A stretch of 64,000 nucleotides of DNA, taken from Caprella mutica. Its lineage: Eukaryota > Arthropoda > Malacostraca > Amphipoda > Caprellidae. Numbering within the stretch: position 1 is the first letter of the stretch; the number at the start of each line of letters is the position of its first letter. Made by a program: the position numbers and the translations under genes. Below, piece by piece: positions 12,241 through 22,684 of the stretch. The stretch is taken from NCBI GenBank assembly GCA_947561585.1, contig CANNZV010000432.1, positions 248,001 to 312,000 on the forward strand, written 5' to 3'. The notes beneath the pieces were generated by a model, which saw only the letters and a program-made list of their open reading frames with translations, did no database searches and was not told where the DNA came from.

Positions 12241-12546
12241 AGAAAAATTGGCCAAGTGCGGAGAATTTTAGACACAACTTACCTGAAAATTCGGGATCAT
12301 GCCTTGTCACGCGACGAATTCTCCACGCTCCTAGCAGAGTCGGCCGCCATTGTGAACAATACTCCTCTAACAGCCATCTCAGCAAGCCCTGAAGAACTAA
12401 TCCCAATCAGTCCTGCTAAGCTTCTGACTTTAAAAGATCAACCGAATCCCCAATCCATCGCCAACGTGACCGAGTCAGATATCTCGGTCACGTTGTCAGA
12501 TATCATTCATGAACTTGTTCTATTAATTGAAATTGAAAATCAATAG
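12223..12546 (+). pseudogene. Pao/BEL integrase, C-terminal remnant
   Basis: The +1 frame picks up the integrase core with GGPWERKIGQVRR, then the helical region through VNNTPLT and ISPAKLLTLKDQPNP, a typical BEL landmark. Family similarity stops at about 12465 at a hairpin (12462-12495); the last 25 or so residues are unrelated. The usual C-terminal domain that follows LLTLKDQ in BEL elements is missing. Confidence 0.85.
12462..12495. repeat. 13-bp perfect inverted repeat, 8-nt loop
   Basis: CAACGTGACCGAG at 12462-12474 is the exact reverse complement of 12483-12495. The loop and the following bases also repeat TCAGATATC directly. It sits exactly where integrase similarity ends, and looks like a template-switch or quasipalindrome scar. 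Confidence 0.85.
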
Positions 12547-12753
12547 CTTAATTTATTCATAAATTTGTACTGCTTGTATCTCAAAAAATAATGTATTATT
12601 TTTGATGATTAATAAATAACTATTGTCGTTTATAATTTATTGTGAACATGTAGCTATATCATGTTATTGAGTAGATATTATAGGTTATTATTTACTAAAA
12701 TTCTTGTAGTTTTGTATTTACTATAAGCGACTTCTCAAGTCGAGTGAGGAGTG

Positions 12754-13190
12754 TGCTGGCCGTAAACGACCAGCATTAATTTTTCCTATAATTTATCAAC
12801 TGGTTTATTTTCTGATACCACTACTATATCTGTGTGTAATTCGTGTGGTTCACACATTTATTGGAACAACAGTCTGGATCGCACGCATCACCGAAACAGT
12901 TCTGCCTGAGTTGTTTCGGTGCTAATTTTTCTATTTATTTATGATTTCCAGTGTTATAAGATAATTCAACTATATTTACTTCGCTTTATACTTTCTTTAC
13001 TTTATTCTAGATTCCATTAATTAATCAATATTCACTAGTAAGCCCCTATTATTGCCTTTCTAATCAGCCTCTCAAATCCGTCACTGTGGTACGTTTCTTT
13101 TTTCTTCTAATATTGTTATATTTCTACTTATTTAGAGTGTTGTTTATTTACAAATGTTCATATTTACAGCTTTACGTCATCGCTAGGACT
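12754..13190 (+). repeat. probable Pao/BEL 3' LTR
   Basis: A purine-rich tract (GAGTGAGGAGTG, about 12743-12753) is followed by TGCTGG and, after ten bases, its complement CCAGCA (12770-12775), a self-complementary start like that of several BEL LTRs. AT-rich sequence with Inr and poly(A)-like AATAAA signals follows to about 13190. With no second LTR to compare, the 3' border is a guess. Bases 12547-12753 hold no gene. Confidence 0.45.
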
Positions 13191-13193
13191 GGT

Positions 13194-13700
13194 TCAATAA
13201 AATAACTTCAGCTCAAGAAACGTTTTATTCCGGCCTAGACAGTGCATGTGGAGTGGAGGGAGAAGGTGGAGTGGAGGAGCAGTCTGAGGCTGTACGAGAA
13301 ATTGAAGAGGAAGATGAAGGATGAGGAATGGCGTCAAGTCAGTGGTGTGCTGCAAGGACCGGTTGATTGAGGTTGGAATGTAGAAGATGGGGTGAGGAGA
13401 GTGACCGATGTAGGTTGTAGCAGATAGGGAGGATGAAGAGCATTTTATCTTGGGAGTGTTGGGAATTTGAAGGTGAGAGAAGGCAGGCAGTGGAATTGAA
13501 GAGACCGAGACAGGAGAATGGAGATGAGGTACTGGGGAGATTTTTTTTGGAAGTGAAGATGAGAGGGAGAGGAAGAGGCAGTGATGGGATTCAAGGGTTC
13601 GCACCGGTTCGCGCGAACCGGTTTCTAAAAATATAGAAGTTCGCAGAACCGCCTGAACCAATTCCTGGATTATCTTTTCCGAATGAAACATACATAAATT
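13194..13700. other. GA-rich block with a perfect 20-bp palindrome
   Basis: Bases 13240-13590 are strongly purine-rich on the plus strand (GGAG/GAAG repeats), which keeps frames open on both strands; I see no domain in them. At 13603-13622 lies the perfect palindrome ACCGGTTCGCGCGAACCGGT, preceded by CAAGGGTTCG, which resembles the start of a hAT terminal inverted repeat. No matching opposite end was found. Confidence 0.5.
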
Positions 13701-14159
13701 TCTGGGGGAAAAAACATTATTTTTTTAAATCGTTGACAGTACATTGTGCATATTTTGTTCTCAAACAAAGAGCTCATTGAACATGTGTAGAATTGGTTTA
13801 GAATGAAGTACTACACAGGATAGTGTAGTAATGATGGCACTACACGTACTGTGTTCCATCACAAACGTCATTTTTAAATTGCCAATTGGTAGAACTTGAA
13901 ATTCTTCGAGTCGTACTATATTTGCGCCATTTTGTTCATAAAGAGTGGATTTTTATCGCTCTATATAAAAATTCGCAGTGATCTTCAACCATATTAAACC
14001 TGAAAAATGTTTTCTGAACTTGGAAACTGATCGTTCTGCAGTTTGCCAAAACACCTGTTACTTCAACAGTATGCCGAGAATTCATACTTAACTTGAAGGA
14101 TGGTTAAATCTTACCACCTGAAAAAGTTCACTAGTTCGTTTACTTTTCAATGAAACTGA
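13701..14159. other. No gene seen
   Basis: Ordinary AT-rich sequence without a supportable ORF or clear repeat. It may contain the decayed 5' part of the Tc1/mariner fragment that follows. Confidence 0.5.
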
Positions 14160-14624
14160 TTCCATTCACAAGAAACAGCAAATGAAAACAAAATCAAAAA
14201 GAACACAAGCAGTGATTCAGGAGGTGAAGACTTTTTTTGATAAAAAAAAACAGTTGCTCTCTCAGAAAAGCTTCTCAGCAGATTTCACCCACCAAACCCA
14301 CGTTTAGGAGGATCGTCACACATGAACTTCGTTTACGTTTTTATCATTACACTTCAGTTCAACCATTGATTGATGTCTACAAAACACAGAGAAGGCAGTT
14401 TTCTCATTGGATTTTGCAGAAACCATCCAACATTGCCGATAGAATCGTTTGGACTGACGAGAAGTTCTCTTGTCTCAATCAAAGACAACATCGAAAGAGT
14501 GTGTGGACAAATAAAAATCATCAAAATCTCTGCGAAACAACTGTCAGGTATGATCTTTGTTGCCATTATGAATGGAATGGTTCCAATCGTTCATGCATTC
14601 ATTGACGATGATGGCTACTTGTAA
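14160..14624 (+). pseudogene. Tc1/mariner transposase fragment
   Basis: Two overlapping frames share a Tc1/mariner transposase core: a region reading SLRKASQQI, then RRQFSHWIL, then the first catalytic Asp in RIVWTDEKFS with the usual NxQ/R residues after it. The frame shifts at least once near 14450-14560, and the second and third acidic residues cannot be placed. No inverted repeats were found, so only a dead fragment remains. Confidence 0.75.
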
Positions 14625-14903
14625 TCGGTTAATGGTATGTTTGTAAGAATGTTCTGAAGCGTTCTGTCTTCAGTCTGGAGGGGATAATTCTCAACAACTT
14701 TTGTAGGGCCTCAGTAGATGTGCCTCGTACGATATAGAACAATAAATATTTAATAATCATAAAAATCCATTATTTCCATTTAAAGTTATGATTTTATCAT
14801 CAGAAGCATTTTAAGTGATTCTAATTTGCAATTTAATAATGACGTTTCTAATGACAGTGTATATGTTCCGCGCAACTTGTCGATTTTGCACAATCTCGAG
14901 AAT

Positions 14904-14988
14904 GCGCTGCGCGTTTTCTAGGATCTTGAAAATGTGCGACAATCTCGTGATTATCGCACATTTTGAAGATCCTGAAAACGTGCAGCGC
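14904..14988. repeat. Long hairpin with a 4-nt loop
   Basis: The arms 14904-14944 and 14949-14988 are about 40 nt each and pair with four mismatches and one indel. The arms begin GCGCTGC and end GCAGCGC and are separated only by TCGT. This is far stronger than expected by chance in AT-rich DNA. It contains no tRNA box and no ORF. Confidence 0.9.
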
Positions 14989-15059
14989 CCCAGAAAACAC
15001 AAAGTAATGAAGTAGAAACGAAAAAGATATGTACGCTCTAAGCTTAAAGGTCCCCTCCA

Positions 15060-15225
15060 AGCAAATTTTTTTATTGCTTGAATCAATGAGGATAATGTTT
15101 GAAGATCCTTCGTATAGGCTTGATTAATGTTTTTTTTTTTTTTTTGTATTGTGCAAATTATTTTTTGTTCCTCTGTAAAAGATGTAAACCTATTTTTTGA
15201 AATAAAGATTATTATTATTATTACT
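15060..15225 (+). mobile_element. LINE 3'-end relic
   Basis: A poly(T)-containing 3' UTR-like stretch ends in GAAATAAAGATT followed by (ATT)n at about 15203-15225. This is the same style of tail as the complete LINE 3' end at 8040-8083. No RT coding remains. Confidence 0.5.
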
Positions 15226-16039
15226 TTTTTTTTAATTTTCACCAGAATAGCTTTCAGATGACAAAAATCGTGTTTTGTCTAGTACGAGGTTTTTTCCAGT
15301 ACAGTTTCAAAAATTTCTTGGTCTAATAGGAGGTTTGTCTACAGGCTGGTCTACTACGAGGTTTTGCTGTATCTTTACAAATAGTGCAGCTGTATTGTTC
15401 CATTTTGAAGTGTCCATGAAATTTCTTAATAATTTGAATCTTAATTAACTCAATATATTAGTTGGGAACTGCGGGAGCATTCGGACATAGGGAAGGATTG
15501 GACAACTCGTTTAGACATGTTTATAATTGTTGGAACTACCGCTTATTGCAAATGAATGTGTGAAACGTGTTACCCGTCAGCTATTTGAAAAATCCCGTGT
15601 GGAGATTCAGTACGTGTCGCCCCCAGGGGGCAATTTACTGTTTTCTTCAATATTTCGATGTAATTTTTCGTGATTTAATTGGATCGTGTGTGGACCATAT
15701 GAATACTATACTAATTCTAAATCTGAAAGGTATGAATTTATTGAATTATGTCAATATTTTATGTTATGTTTGGTGTGTTAAAAAATAATAGGAATGAACT
15801 AAAAAAGGTGATGTGTTCAATTTTGTAGTGTCATTTGGGATGAATCGGACACTTCTGTTGAGGTTGGTTCGGACAGTGTCCTAACTTTTCCTATGTGCTC
15901 AATTCAGCCCACCATTGCGATTTATTGAAGTAATTCTTATTAAAAAGGACATTCAGAACTAAAAGTTAATTATTTTAATTTAAATAGGATTCGTTTATAT
16001 AATTAGTTTCAACTTTTTATATTAGCGTCTTTAGTATTC
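15226..16039. other. No gene; degenerate short repeats
   Basis: Three degenerate copies of a GGTCTANTACGAGGTTT-like motif lie at about 15277, 15320 and 15350. No supportable gene was seen. GGACA-containing words recur between 15480 and 15880. Confidence 0.5.
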
Positions 16040-16077
16040 ATGCCTTTTCATCATAAAAGGAAGACTGATGAGGCCCT

Positions 16078-17652
16078 TGTATACTTGTAGTTATAAAATC
16101 TTCAGACCGGTTTGTATTTGAAGTTAATTATTTTGTGACTTTGAAATAAAACAGTGTCATTGGATATTTCCCTTCTGCTCAAATGTTTGTGGTTTTAGAA
16201 TGGTTGTTTGACAATAATATTTATTGCTTTAAGAGAGTTAATAAGACTTTCAAACTCTGTTACATGTAATGCATTTGGTGAGGGTAATTAACCACCTACT
16301 GTTTTCTCTAGGCCAGAGGTTTTCTGTGGTTTACTTTATAGAAATAACGAGCTCTTGAGGTTTCATGTATCCTAACAGATTTCAAGTTTGATGTTTCTTT
16401 TCTGTGAGAAAGTAATTAGTTTAGTCGGAAATATAGGAGGAGTTATTTTTGAATTGGTCAGTTTCTATTAGTTGAGGGTAGAATTAGGGACAGCCTACAG
16501 GAGGGTTGAGAACCAATCGGAATTGGGGAAGTGAGATCAGCGGAACTTAAGTTTGGATCTGGGTGGAGTTTTAGATGAATCTGGGGAGTATAAAAGCGGT
16601 GGATTGAGATTATGAGGGAGTCTTACTCTGTCTGTCGTCGCTCTCTGCTTACAAGAGTGCCTTAAGTAGTTTACCGGTCTGGATAAGACCCCGGCGGGGT
16701 AAAGTCTTCTCTCACCCCAGCCTTAGGTGACCATCGCAGGACTTAGTCGATGAAGATCTCCGCCCGTCATAGTGGTGGAGATAGGATTTCTAGCAAGTGG
16801 TTGAATCTTGCAATTCAATGGATCCCAGCAGCAGAGGTTGTATTCTTTACGGCAGAGTCGAAGCCAAATGAGACAGGATGTGGGAGCCAAGAACTGAAGT
16901 CTATTGCAGAATAACTTCTGACGTTGCAGAACAACTTCTCATGTTGCAGAACAGACATTCAATAAGCAGTAGGAGTCTGAAGCCAGAGTCACCATCATCG
17001 TACCGAGATTTGCACGAGTTGTCGTCCACGTCAATTAACAAAGTTCTAGTGGAGGACTTCAGCCGTTCCCAATACCCTAGTACAGGGGTTATGAAGAGTT
17101 TCCAGCCGCATCAACTCCATTAGAAATTCAGTAACCCCACCCGTATTCCCTCGGTGATTGTGTCAGTGTTTATTTGTGAAAAGTATACTCTCAACCTCCA
17201 AAGCTTGACCCATTTTGTAAGTTAAACTCCTCCATAGGTAGAAATTTGATTAATTGGATTAAATGTACGATGTATATGTAGGATTTACTATTTTCGAACC
17301 TTTTGTCTGATCGATTACTTAATTAGAGTACACTTAATTTAAACGTATGAATGTGTTTTATTTAACCTTGTTATTTTGGTACGATATTTGATTTGATGTT
17401 ATTTAATGAAGTGATGGAATTAATGATTATTATTGACAAGTAACGTAAACAGTAAATTAGACAAATTGATTATTCTTTCTAGGGAGAATCGTAACCCACG
17501 TAAATAAATGGCCGCTCGGCACCAATTAATAACCACGCTACCATGTGAAAGAAAGAACTTAACTAATATTGAATATGAATATTGAAATAAAGAAATGCCT
17601 GCAAAGCAAGAAATAAGAAACACCCCCCCCCCCTCAGGGCTCCGAACATACA
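16078..17652 (+). repeat. 5' LTR of the LARD-like element
   Basis: 1575 bp. U3 ends at a TATAAAAG box (16589-16596). The presumed transcript start is about 30 bp downstream in TCTTACTCTGTC. A C-run at about 17622-17633 lies near the 3' edge. An 81-codon open frame at 16878-17123 recurs unchanged in the other LTR simply because the LTRs are identical; it has no recognisable domain. An AATAAA at about 17585 could serve as the polyadenylation signal. Confidence 0.93.
16589..16596 (+). promoter_or_regulatory. TATA box in LTR U3
   Basis: TATAAAAG preceded by GGGGAG and followed by GCGGTGG is a canonical core promoter, 511 bp into the LTR. It is repeated at the same offset in the 3' LTR. Confidence 0.75.
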
Positions 17653-20244
17653 TTGGTGGCCTAGCGTTGGGATAATCAATTTGTCTTATGTTGCAAATCG
17701 TACCAGAAAACAAGGAATGTAGGTTGATTTATTTTCATTTCATTGTATTGTAGAATGTTTTGTCTCTATTTCTTATATTAATAATGTGTAATTTTTTTGA
17801 TGTAATAATTTGAGGGATATTAAGTCATTGCAAAGTTAGGTCCCGAATCGAAGGGCAGGGAATATAACTCAGAGGTACAGATTGTTGGAATGGCAGTGGT
17901 AATTAATAGAGGTAAATACTTATATTATTGTGTAGGTAGAGTCAGGACTGAACTCAGTTAGATGGGATATTAGTAACTAAAGTGGTACTTATGATAAGAG
18001 GTTAGCTATGTGGAATAGCGACTGTAATTGAGTATCACCGTAGAGAAGCTTAGGGACCCCTACTGTTTCAACTAGTGGTGTTAGTGATGGTACATGACAT
18101 TAGGATACTATATACGGGAATTTAAAGTTCGCGCCAGTTAGTTTAAGGGTAGGTAACTGTATTTCCAAGGAATATTTAGATTTGACTATCAACTATGATA
18201 GGTAATGGATATTAGGGATAACTGATAACTGCGTATTGATATATGAATTAATTGATCACTAATTTGATATAGCAATTTACCCAAGGGTCCAGTTGCAACT
18301 TTGAAATGTTGTATTCTTTATTGTTGGATTATCAGAATATCTATGACCATTGAGAGATAGGGAGGTTCAGAACTGTAGATTTTTAATAGACGGGCGTAGC
18401 CAGGGATAGAAGGTATTTTGAGATACGGAAAATGGTCTAGAATAGAGGGAGGTATTTTGAAGAATTACCTAGAGTAGAAACAGGGATTTGAGGAAGCCTG
18501 AGATTGAGGCAGAGATTTTGGAGAGTCATAAATAGCAAAGATAGACAGAGGCAAATGATGAATTGTCGGGCATATGAAGTTGTATTGAATCTCTCTGGAG
18601 TAGTATTAAAAGTGTACACTTAAATAATGGAAAGTCCATATGGTGGAGGAGAGCACAACTATAATAGGAGTTGATTGCATACCTCAGGTCGTGTCCCTCT
18701 GCTTTAAAGAAGTATGAGGAGGTTGAATTTGTTATGACTGGTGCCGTCTTAATTTCAATAATCTTTTTGGCCAATTTTTGGTTTTTGTAATTAATTGCTT
18801 TCGGGCACGGCTTTCGTGAAAACGATATTCCTACGGGATGCCAAGATGCGTCAACTGTTTTGGGCAAGTGAAGCTAGCTTGCAGTGTTACGACCGGTAGA
18901 AAGGTAATAGAGACCTTGTTATTTTAGACTCAGAGATGATTGCAAACTAACGAAGAAAGTTATGTGGAGCCCAGTGCCTATTTTTCTCAAAGAAATAGAG
19001 AAGTTGCTAAATGACAATTGAAAGGGAATTTTTGATATTAGAATAGTGATAGGATAGTTCAGAAATAGGGAAGTTACTTAAGGACCAGAGGATAGGTACA
19101 GTTAGTAGTACTCAGGCGTAGGGAACCAATTTAATGGTGCAGATGTTATTGGGAAAGATGAATAGTGGTGAAGTTAACCACAGGTTGTAAACAGAAGTTA
19201 GACTTGTTTCGTATTTGAAGGGACTGTCAGGAAATTACTAATTAGTGAGGAATTTATTGTGAGCTATGAAGGAAACTTCAATTTTGAGAATTGATTAAAG
19301 TAAAGTAAATTATGAATCTTTAATCCAAACATCTAAATTAAATTAGGATAAAATTGTAACTCATTCATACCTTTTTAATCTTAAGATAATTATGTAATTA
19401 ATTTTAAGGTGGTCAGACGAAGGTTCGTTAGGTAGGCTAGCTTTAATATGTAATGAGCACTATTTGTAATATTATGCATTTGCATTGTAAGAAATAATCT
19501 GGAGAAATTTCTGTTGTAATGAAATTGGAATGTAAAAATGGAGGAACCTATGTAATTTCTGTCATTGGTAGACATGAAGAATTATTGAAATAGGAACAGA
19601 GAATTGGAAAAGGAATTTTGATATGTTCATTGTCATTTTGAATCAATGATTTTTAAAATGTGTTTGACAGATATATGGAGATGGGTCAGAGATAAAGAAT
19701 TGTCATTATCGGAATTGGTTGATTAAATGTAGGCAGAGTTACAATAAGGATGGTGTCATTGTAGTTTGATAATTAGTGTACGCTCTTTTAGTTTAAGGTA
19801 ATTTTTAAGGATAAATAATCTAAGGATATTTTTTCCCATTGTAATAATAATATTGTCACTACTCGAATAATATTACCTACATAGAATTCATATTTGTTTG
19901 AACAAAGAATTGTATTGATTAATTTGTTTTTGGTGATATTGTGTTGCTTTTGATTTTATTATTTTTTTGTATTCAATAATATTGTGTTTTGATTTTGGAA
20001 ATAATTTTGATACTAGGATGCTATTATTAAGGGACAATTTTTTTTTTGTAATGATTAGATTTCTAATGAGCACAAGGGAAGTGTGTATTCGTAAACGTCT
20101 GATGGCCGAGGCTTACCGTTTTCTATGAATATTTCTACTTAACTTTGAAGGGAGTACCAAGATAAATTGTAACGTACATGTAGTGTGATGAAGAATCAGG
20201 GTAATTTTTTTTCGGTCTGAATATTTTTTCCACAGAGGGGGTTA
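17653..20244 (+). other. Non-coding interior of the LARD-like element
   Basis: 2.6 kb of AT-rich sequence without gag or pol similarity or a credible ORF. It begins TTGGTGGCCTAGCG, in the position of a primer-binding site, though I cannot name the tRNA. It ends with the polypurine tract ACAGAGGGGGTTA at 20232-20244 directly before the 3' LTR. Confidence 0.8.
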
Positions 20245-21821
20245 TGTATACTTGTAGTTATAAAATCTTCAGACCGGTTTGTATTTGAAGTTAATTATTT
20301 TGTGACTTTGAAATAAAACAGTGTCATTGGATATTTCCCTTCTGCTCAAATGTTTGTGGTTTTAGAATGGTTGTTTGACAATAATATTTATTGCTTTAAG
20401 AGAGTTAATAAGACTTTCAAACTCTGTTACATGTAATGCATTTGGTGAGGGTAATTAACCACCTACTGTTTTCTCTAGGCCAGAGGTTTTCTGTGGTTTA
20501 CTTTATAGAAATAACGAGCTCTTGAGGTTTCATGTATCCTAACAGATTTCAAGTTTGATGTTTCTTTTCTGTGAGAAAGTAATTAGTTTAGTCGGAAATA
20601 TAGGAGGAGTTATTTTTGAATTGGTCAGTTTCTATTAGTTGAGGGTAGAATTAGGGACAGCCTACAGGAGGGTTGAGAACCAATCGGAATTGGGGAAGTG
20701 AGATCAGCGGAACTTAAGTTTGGATCTGGGTGGAGTTTTAGATGAATCTGGGGAGTATAAAAGCGGTGGATTGAGATTATGAGGGAGTCTTACTCTGTCT
20801 GTCGTCGCTCTCTGCTTACAAGAGTGCCTTAAGTAGTTTACCGGTCTGGATAAGACCCCGGCGGGGTAAAGTCTTCTCTCACCCCAGCCTTAGGTGACCA
20901 TCGCAGGACTTAGTCGATGAAGATCTCCGCCCGTCATAGTGGTGGAGATAGGATTTCTAGCAAGTGGTTGAATCTTGCAATTCAATGGATCCCAGCAGCA
21001 GAGGTTGTATTCTTTACGGCAGAGTCGAAGCCAAATGAGACAGGATGTGGGAGCCAAGAACTGAAGTCTATTGCAGAATAACTTCTGACGTTGCAGAACA
21101 ACTTCTCATGTTGCAGAACAGACATTCAATAAGCAGTAGGAGTCTGAAGCCAGAGTCACCATCATCGTACCGAGATTTGCACGAGTTGTCGTCCACGTCA
21201 ATTAACAAAGTTCTAGTGGAGGACTTCAGCCGTTCCCAATACCCTAGTACAGGGGTTATGAAGAGTTTCCAGCCGCATCAACTCCATTAGAAATTCAGTA
21301 ACCCCACCCGTATTCCCTCGGTGATTGTGTCAGTGTTTATTTGTGAAAAGTATACTCTCAACCTCCAAAGCTTGAACCATTTTGTAAGTTAAACTCCTCC
21401 ATAGGTAGAAATTTGATTAATTGGATTAAATGTACGATGTATATGTAGGATTTACTATTTTCGAACCTTTTGTCTGATCGATTACTTAATTAGAGTACAC
21501 TTAATTTAAACGTATGAATGTGTTTTATTTAACCTTGTTATTTTGGTACGATATTTGATTTGATGTTATTTAATGAAGTGATGGAATTAATGATTATTAT
21601 TGACAAGTAACGTAAACAGTAAATTAGACAAATTGATTATTCTTTCTAGGGAGAATCGTAACCCACGTAAATAAATGGCCGCTCGGCACCAATTAATAAC
21701 CACGCTACCATGTGAAAGAAAGAACTTAACTAATATTGAATATGAATATTGAAATAAAGAAATGCCTGCAAAGCAAGAAATAAGAAACACCCCCCCCCCC
21801 CCTCAGGGCTCCGAACATACA
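20245..21821 (+). repeat. 3' LTR of the LARD-like element
   Basis: 1577 bp, collinear with 16078-17652. The differences I saw are one base near 21375 and a longer C-run. It has the same TATA box at 20756-20763. Confidence 0.93.
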
Positions 21822-22446
21822 CCCTAATAAAGAAGGTATTCGAAAAGCATTTGATTAATTCCAAAAAAAATTATCTGTCAGAAAAGCTGCTGAAATTGGA
21901 GGTGTAGCAAGATCTTCACTTATGAGCTACATATAACATTCGATGAAATATTTACTAACTTTTGGCGTAATTCCAAAAAAAAAAAGGAAACAGTTTTACC
22001 CAGAGTAATTAAAGGAAATAGTTATACCATTTGTTTTTAATATTTAGCTATTGAATTAAAATATAATCACAACACATTTATTACACCTGTCAAACTATCC
22101 TTTTTTTCTACGTAACAATTTAATATACAATTACATAAATACTACCCTTTTCCCTCATCAATCATTGATCACCTGTCAAACTCCCCTCTTAGGGTACGGT
22201 TACTATGCGTGCGTATTCGAGCGAATTTTCGCACTGACGATATCGTCAGAACTGATCGTCAGTGCGAGGTGGTTATACTGTACGCGATTTCTGATCGTCA
22301 TGTATGTTTCTGTCCCATTAATATTGGGGTCTAAACTATGTTTATTTGATATTATGTTTGGGAGGATTTAATACATGTGTGCCTCTGAAATAATAGACTC
22401 AACGCTAATTTGATTATTATTTTTACAATTTCACTACACATGTAAT

Positions 22447-22554
22447 CACTCACAGTTATTCAGTCACTCACAGTCATTAAGTCACTCACAGTCATCCAGT
22501 CACTCACAGTTATTCAGTCACTCACAGTCATTAAGTCACTCACAGTCATTCAGT
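22447..22554. repeat. 18-bp tandem repeat, 6 copies
   Basis: Six 18-bp units of CACTCACAGTNATTNAGT. Units 1 and 4 (TTATTCAGT) and units 2 and 5 (TCATTAAGT) match each other, which suggests duplication of a three-unit block. Confidence 0.92.
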
Positions 22555-22684
22555 TGCACAATTTTGAAATACCTAAATAGAGAAATGATGAGAATATTTT
22601 TTTATGTGATATAATTATTGAAAGATATTCCATTTTATTAAAAATAAAAATTGTACAAAGTAACAACCAATTCAAGCCTTTATA

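Larger units (their letters stand above)
4147..13190 (+). mobile_element. Pao/BEL LTR retrotransposon, interrupted and broken
   Basis: Gag, aspartic protease, RT, RNase H and integrase occur in Pao/BEL order from about 4230 to 12470. The copy is damaged by a frameshift near 5200, a LINE insertion at about 5913-8085, an in-frame TGA at 11376-11378, a frameshift near 12225 inside the integrase core, and loss of the integrase C-terminal region after about 12470. The 5' LTR is not in the window, presumably displaced by the copia insertion. Bases 4147-4229 are residual 5' leader. The 3' limit is approximate. Confidence 0.85.
16078..21821 (+). mobile_element. Non-autonomous LTR retrotransposon (LARD-like), 5744 bp
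   Basis: Two almost identical direct repeats of about 1.58 kb (TG...CA ends, TGTATACTTG to GAACATACA) flank a 2592-bp interior with no coding capacity. CCCT is duplicated at 16074-16077 and 21822-21825, a 4-bp target duplication of Ty3/gypsy type. A purine tract precedes the 3' LTR and a TTGGTGGC-type priming region follows the 5' LTR. I found only one substitution between the LTRs (near 17206) and a two-base length difference in a C-run, so the insertion is young. It must have been mobilised by proteins of another element. Confidence 0.93.
16040..21930 (+). pseudogene. Relic psq-type helix-turn-helix exon, split by an LTR element
   Basis: An ATG at 16040 opens a short basic N-terminus (HHKRKTDEA) up to 16077. 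The homologous continuation starts at 21822 after the LTR element and reaches LSVRKAAEIGGVARSSLMSY at 21871-21930. The K/R-S-x-RKAA-x-x-GV-x-x-S-L pattern is the psq/HTH fold seen in pogo-like transposases and some host regulators. A frame slip in an A-run near 21862-21869 and an early stop show that it is dead. Confidence 0.55.

Noticed and set aside
13194..13691. 165-codon minus-strand Ser/Pro/Leu-rich ORF
   Set aside because: It is the complement of a GA-rich block with biased composition; no domain, no start context and no splice support.
13601..14624. One hAT element spanning the palindrome and the Tc1/mariner fragment
   Set aside because: No matching right terminus or 8-bp duplication was found; the transposase fragment is Tc1/mariner, not hAT.
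16878..17123. 81-codon ORF found twice, identical (also 21045-21290), as a possible conserved peptide gene
   Set aside because: Both copies lie in the two LTRs of one young element, so identity is due to LTR duplication, not selection; no domain is recognised.
22447..22554. Possible CRISPR-like array of 18-bp repeats
   Set aside because: Units are contiguous with no spacers and the context is an animal genome.
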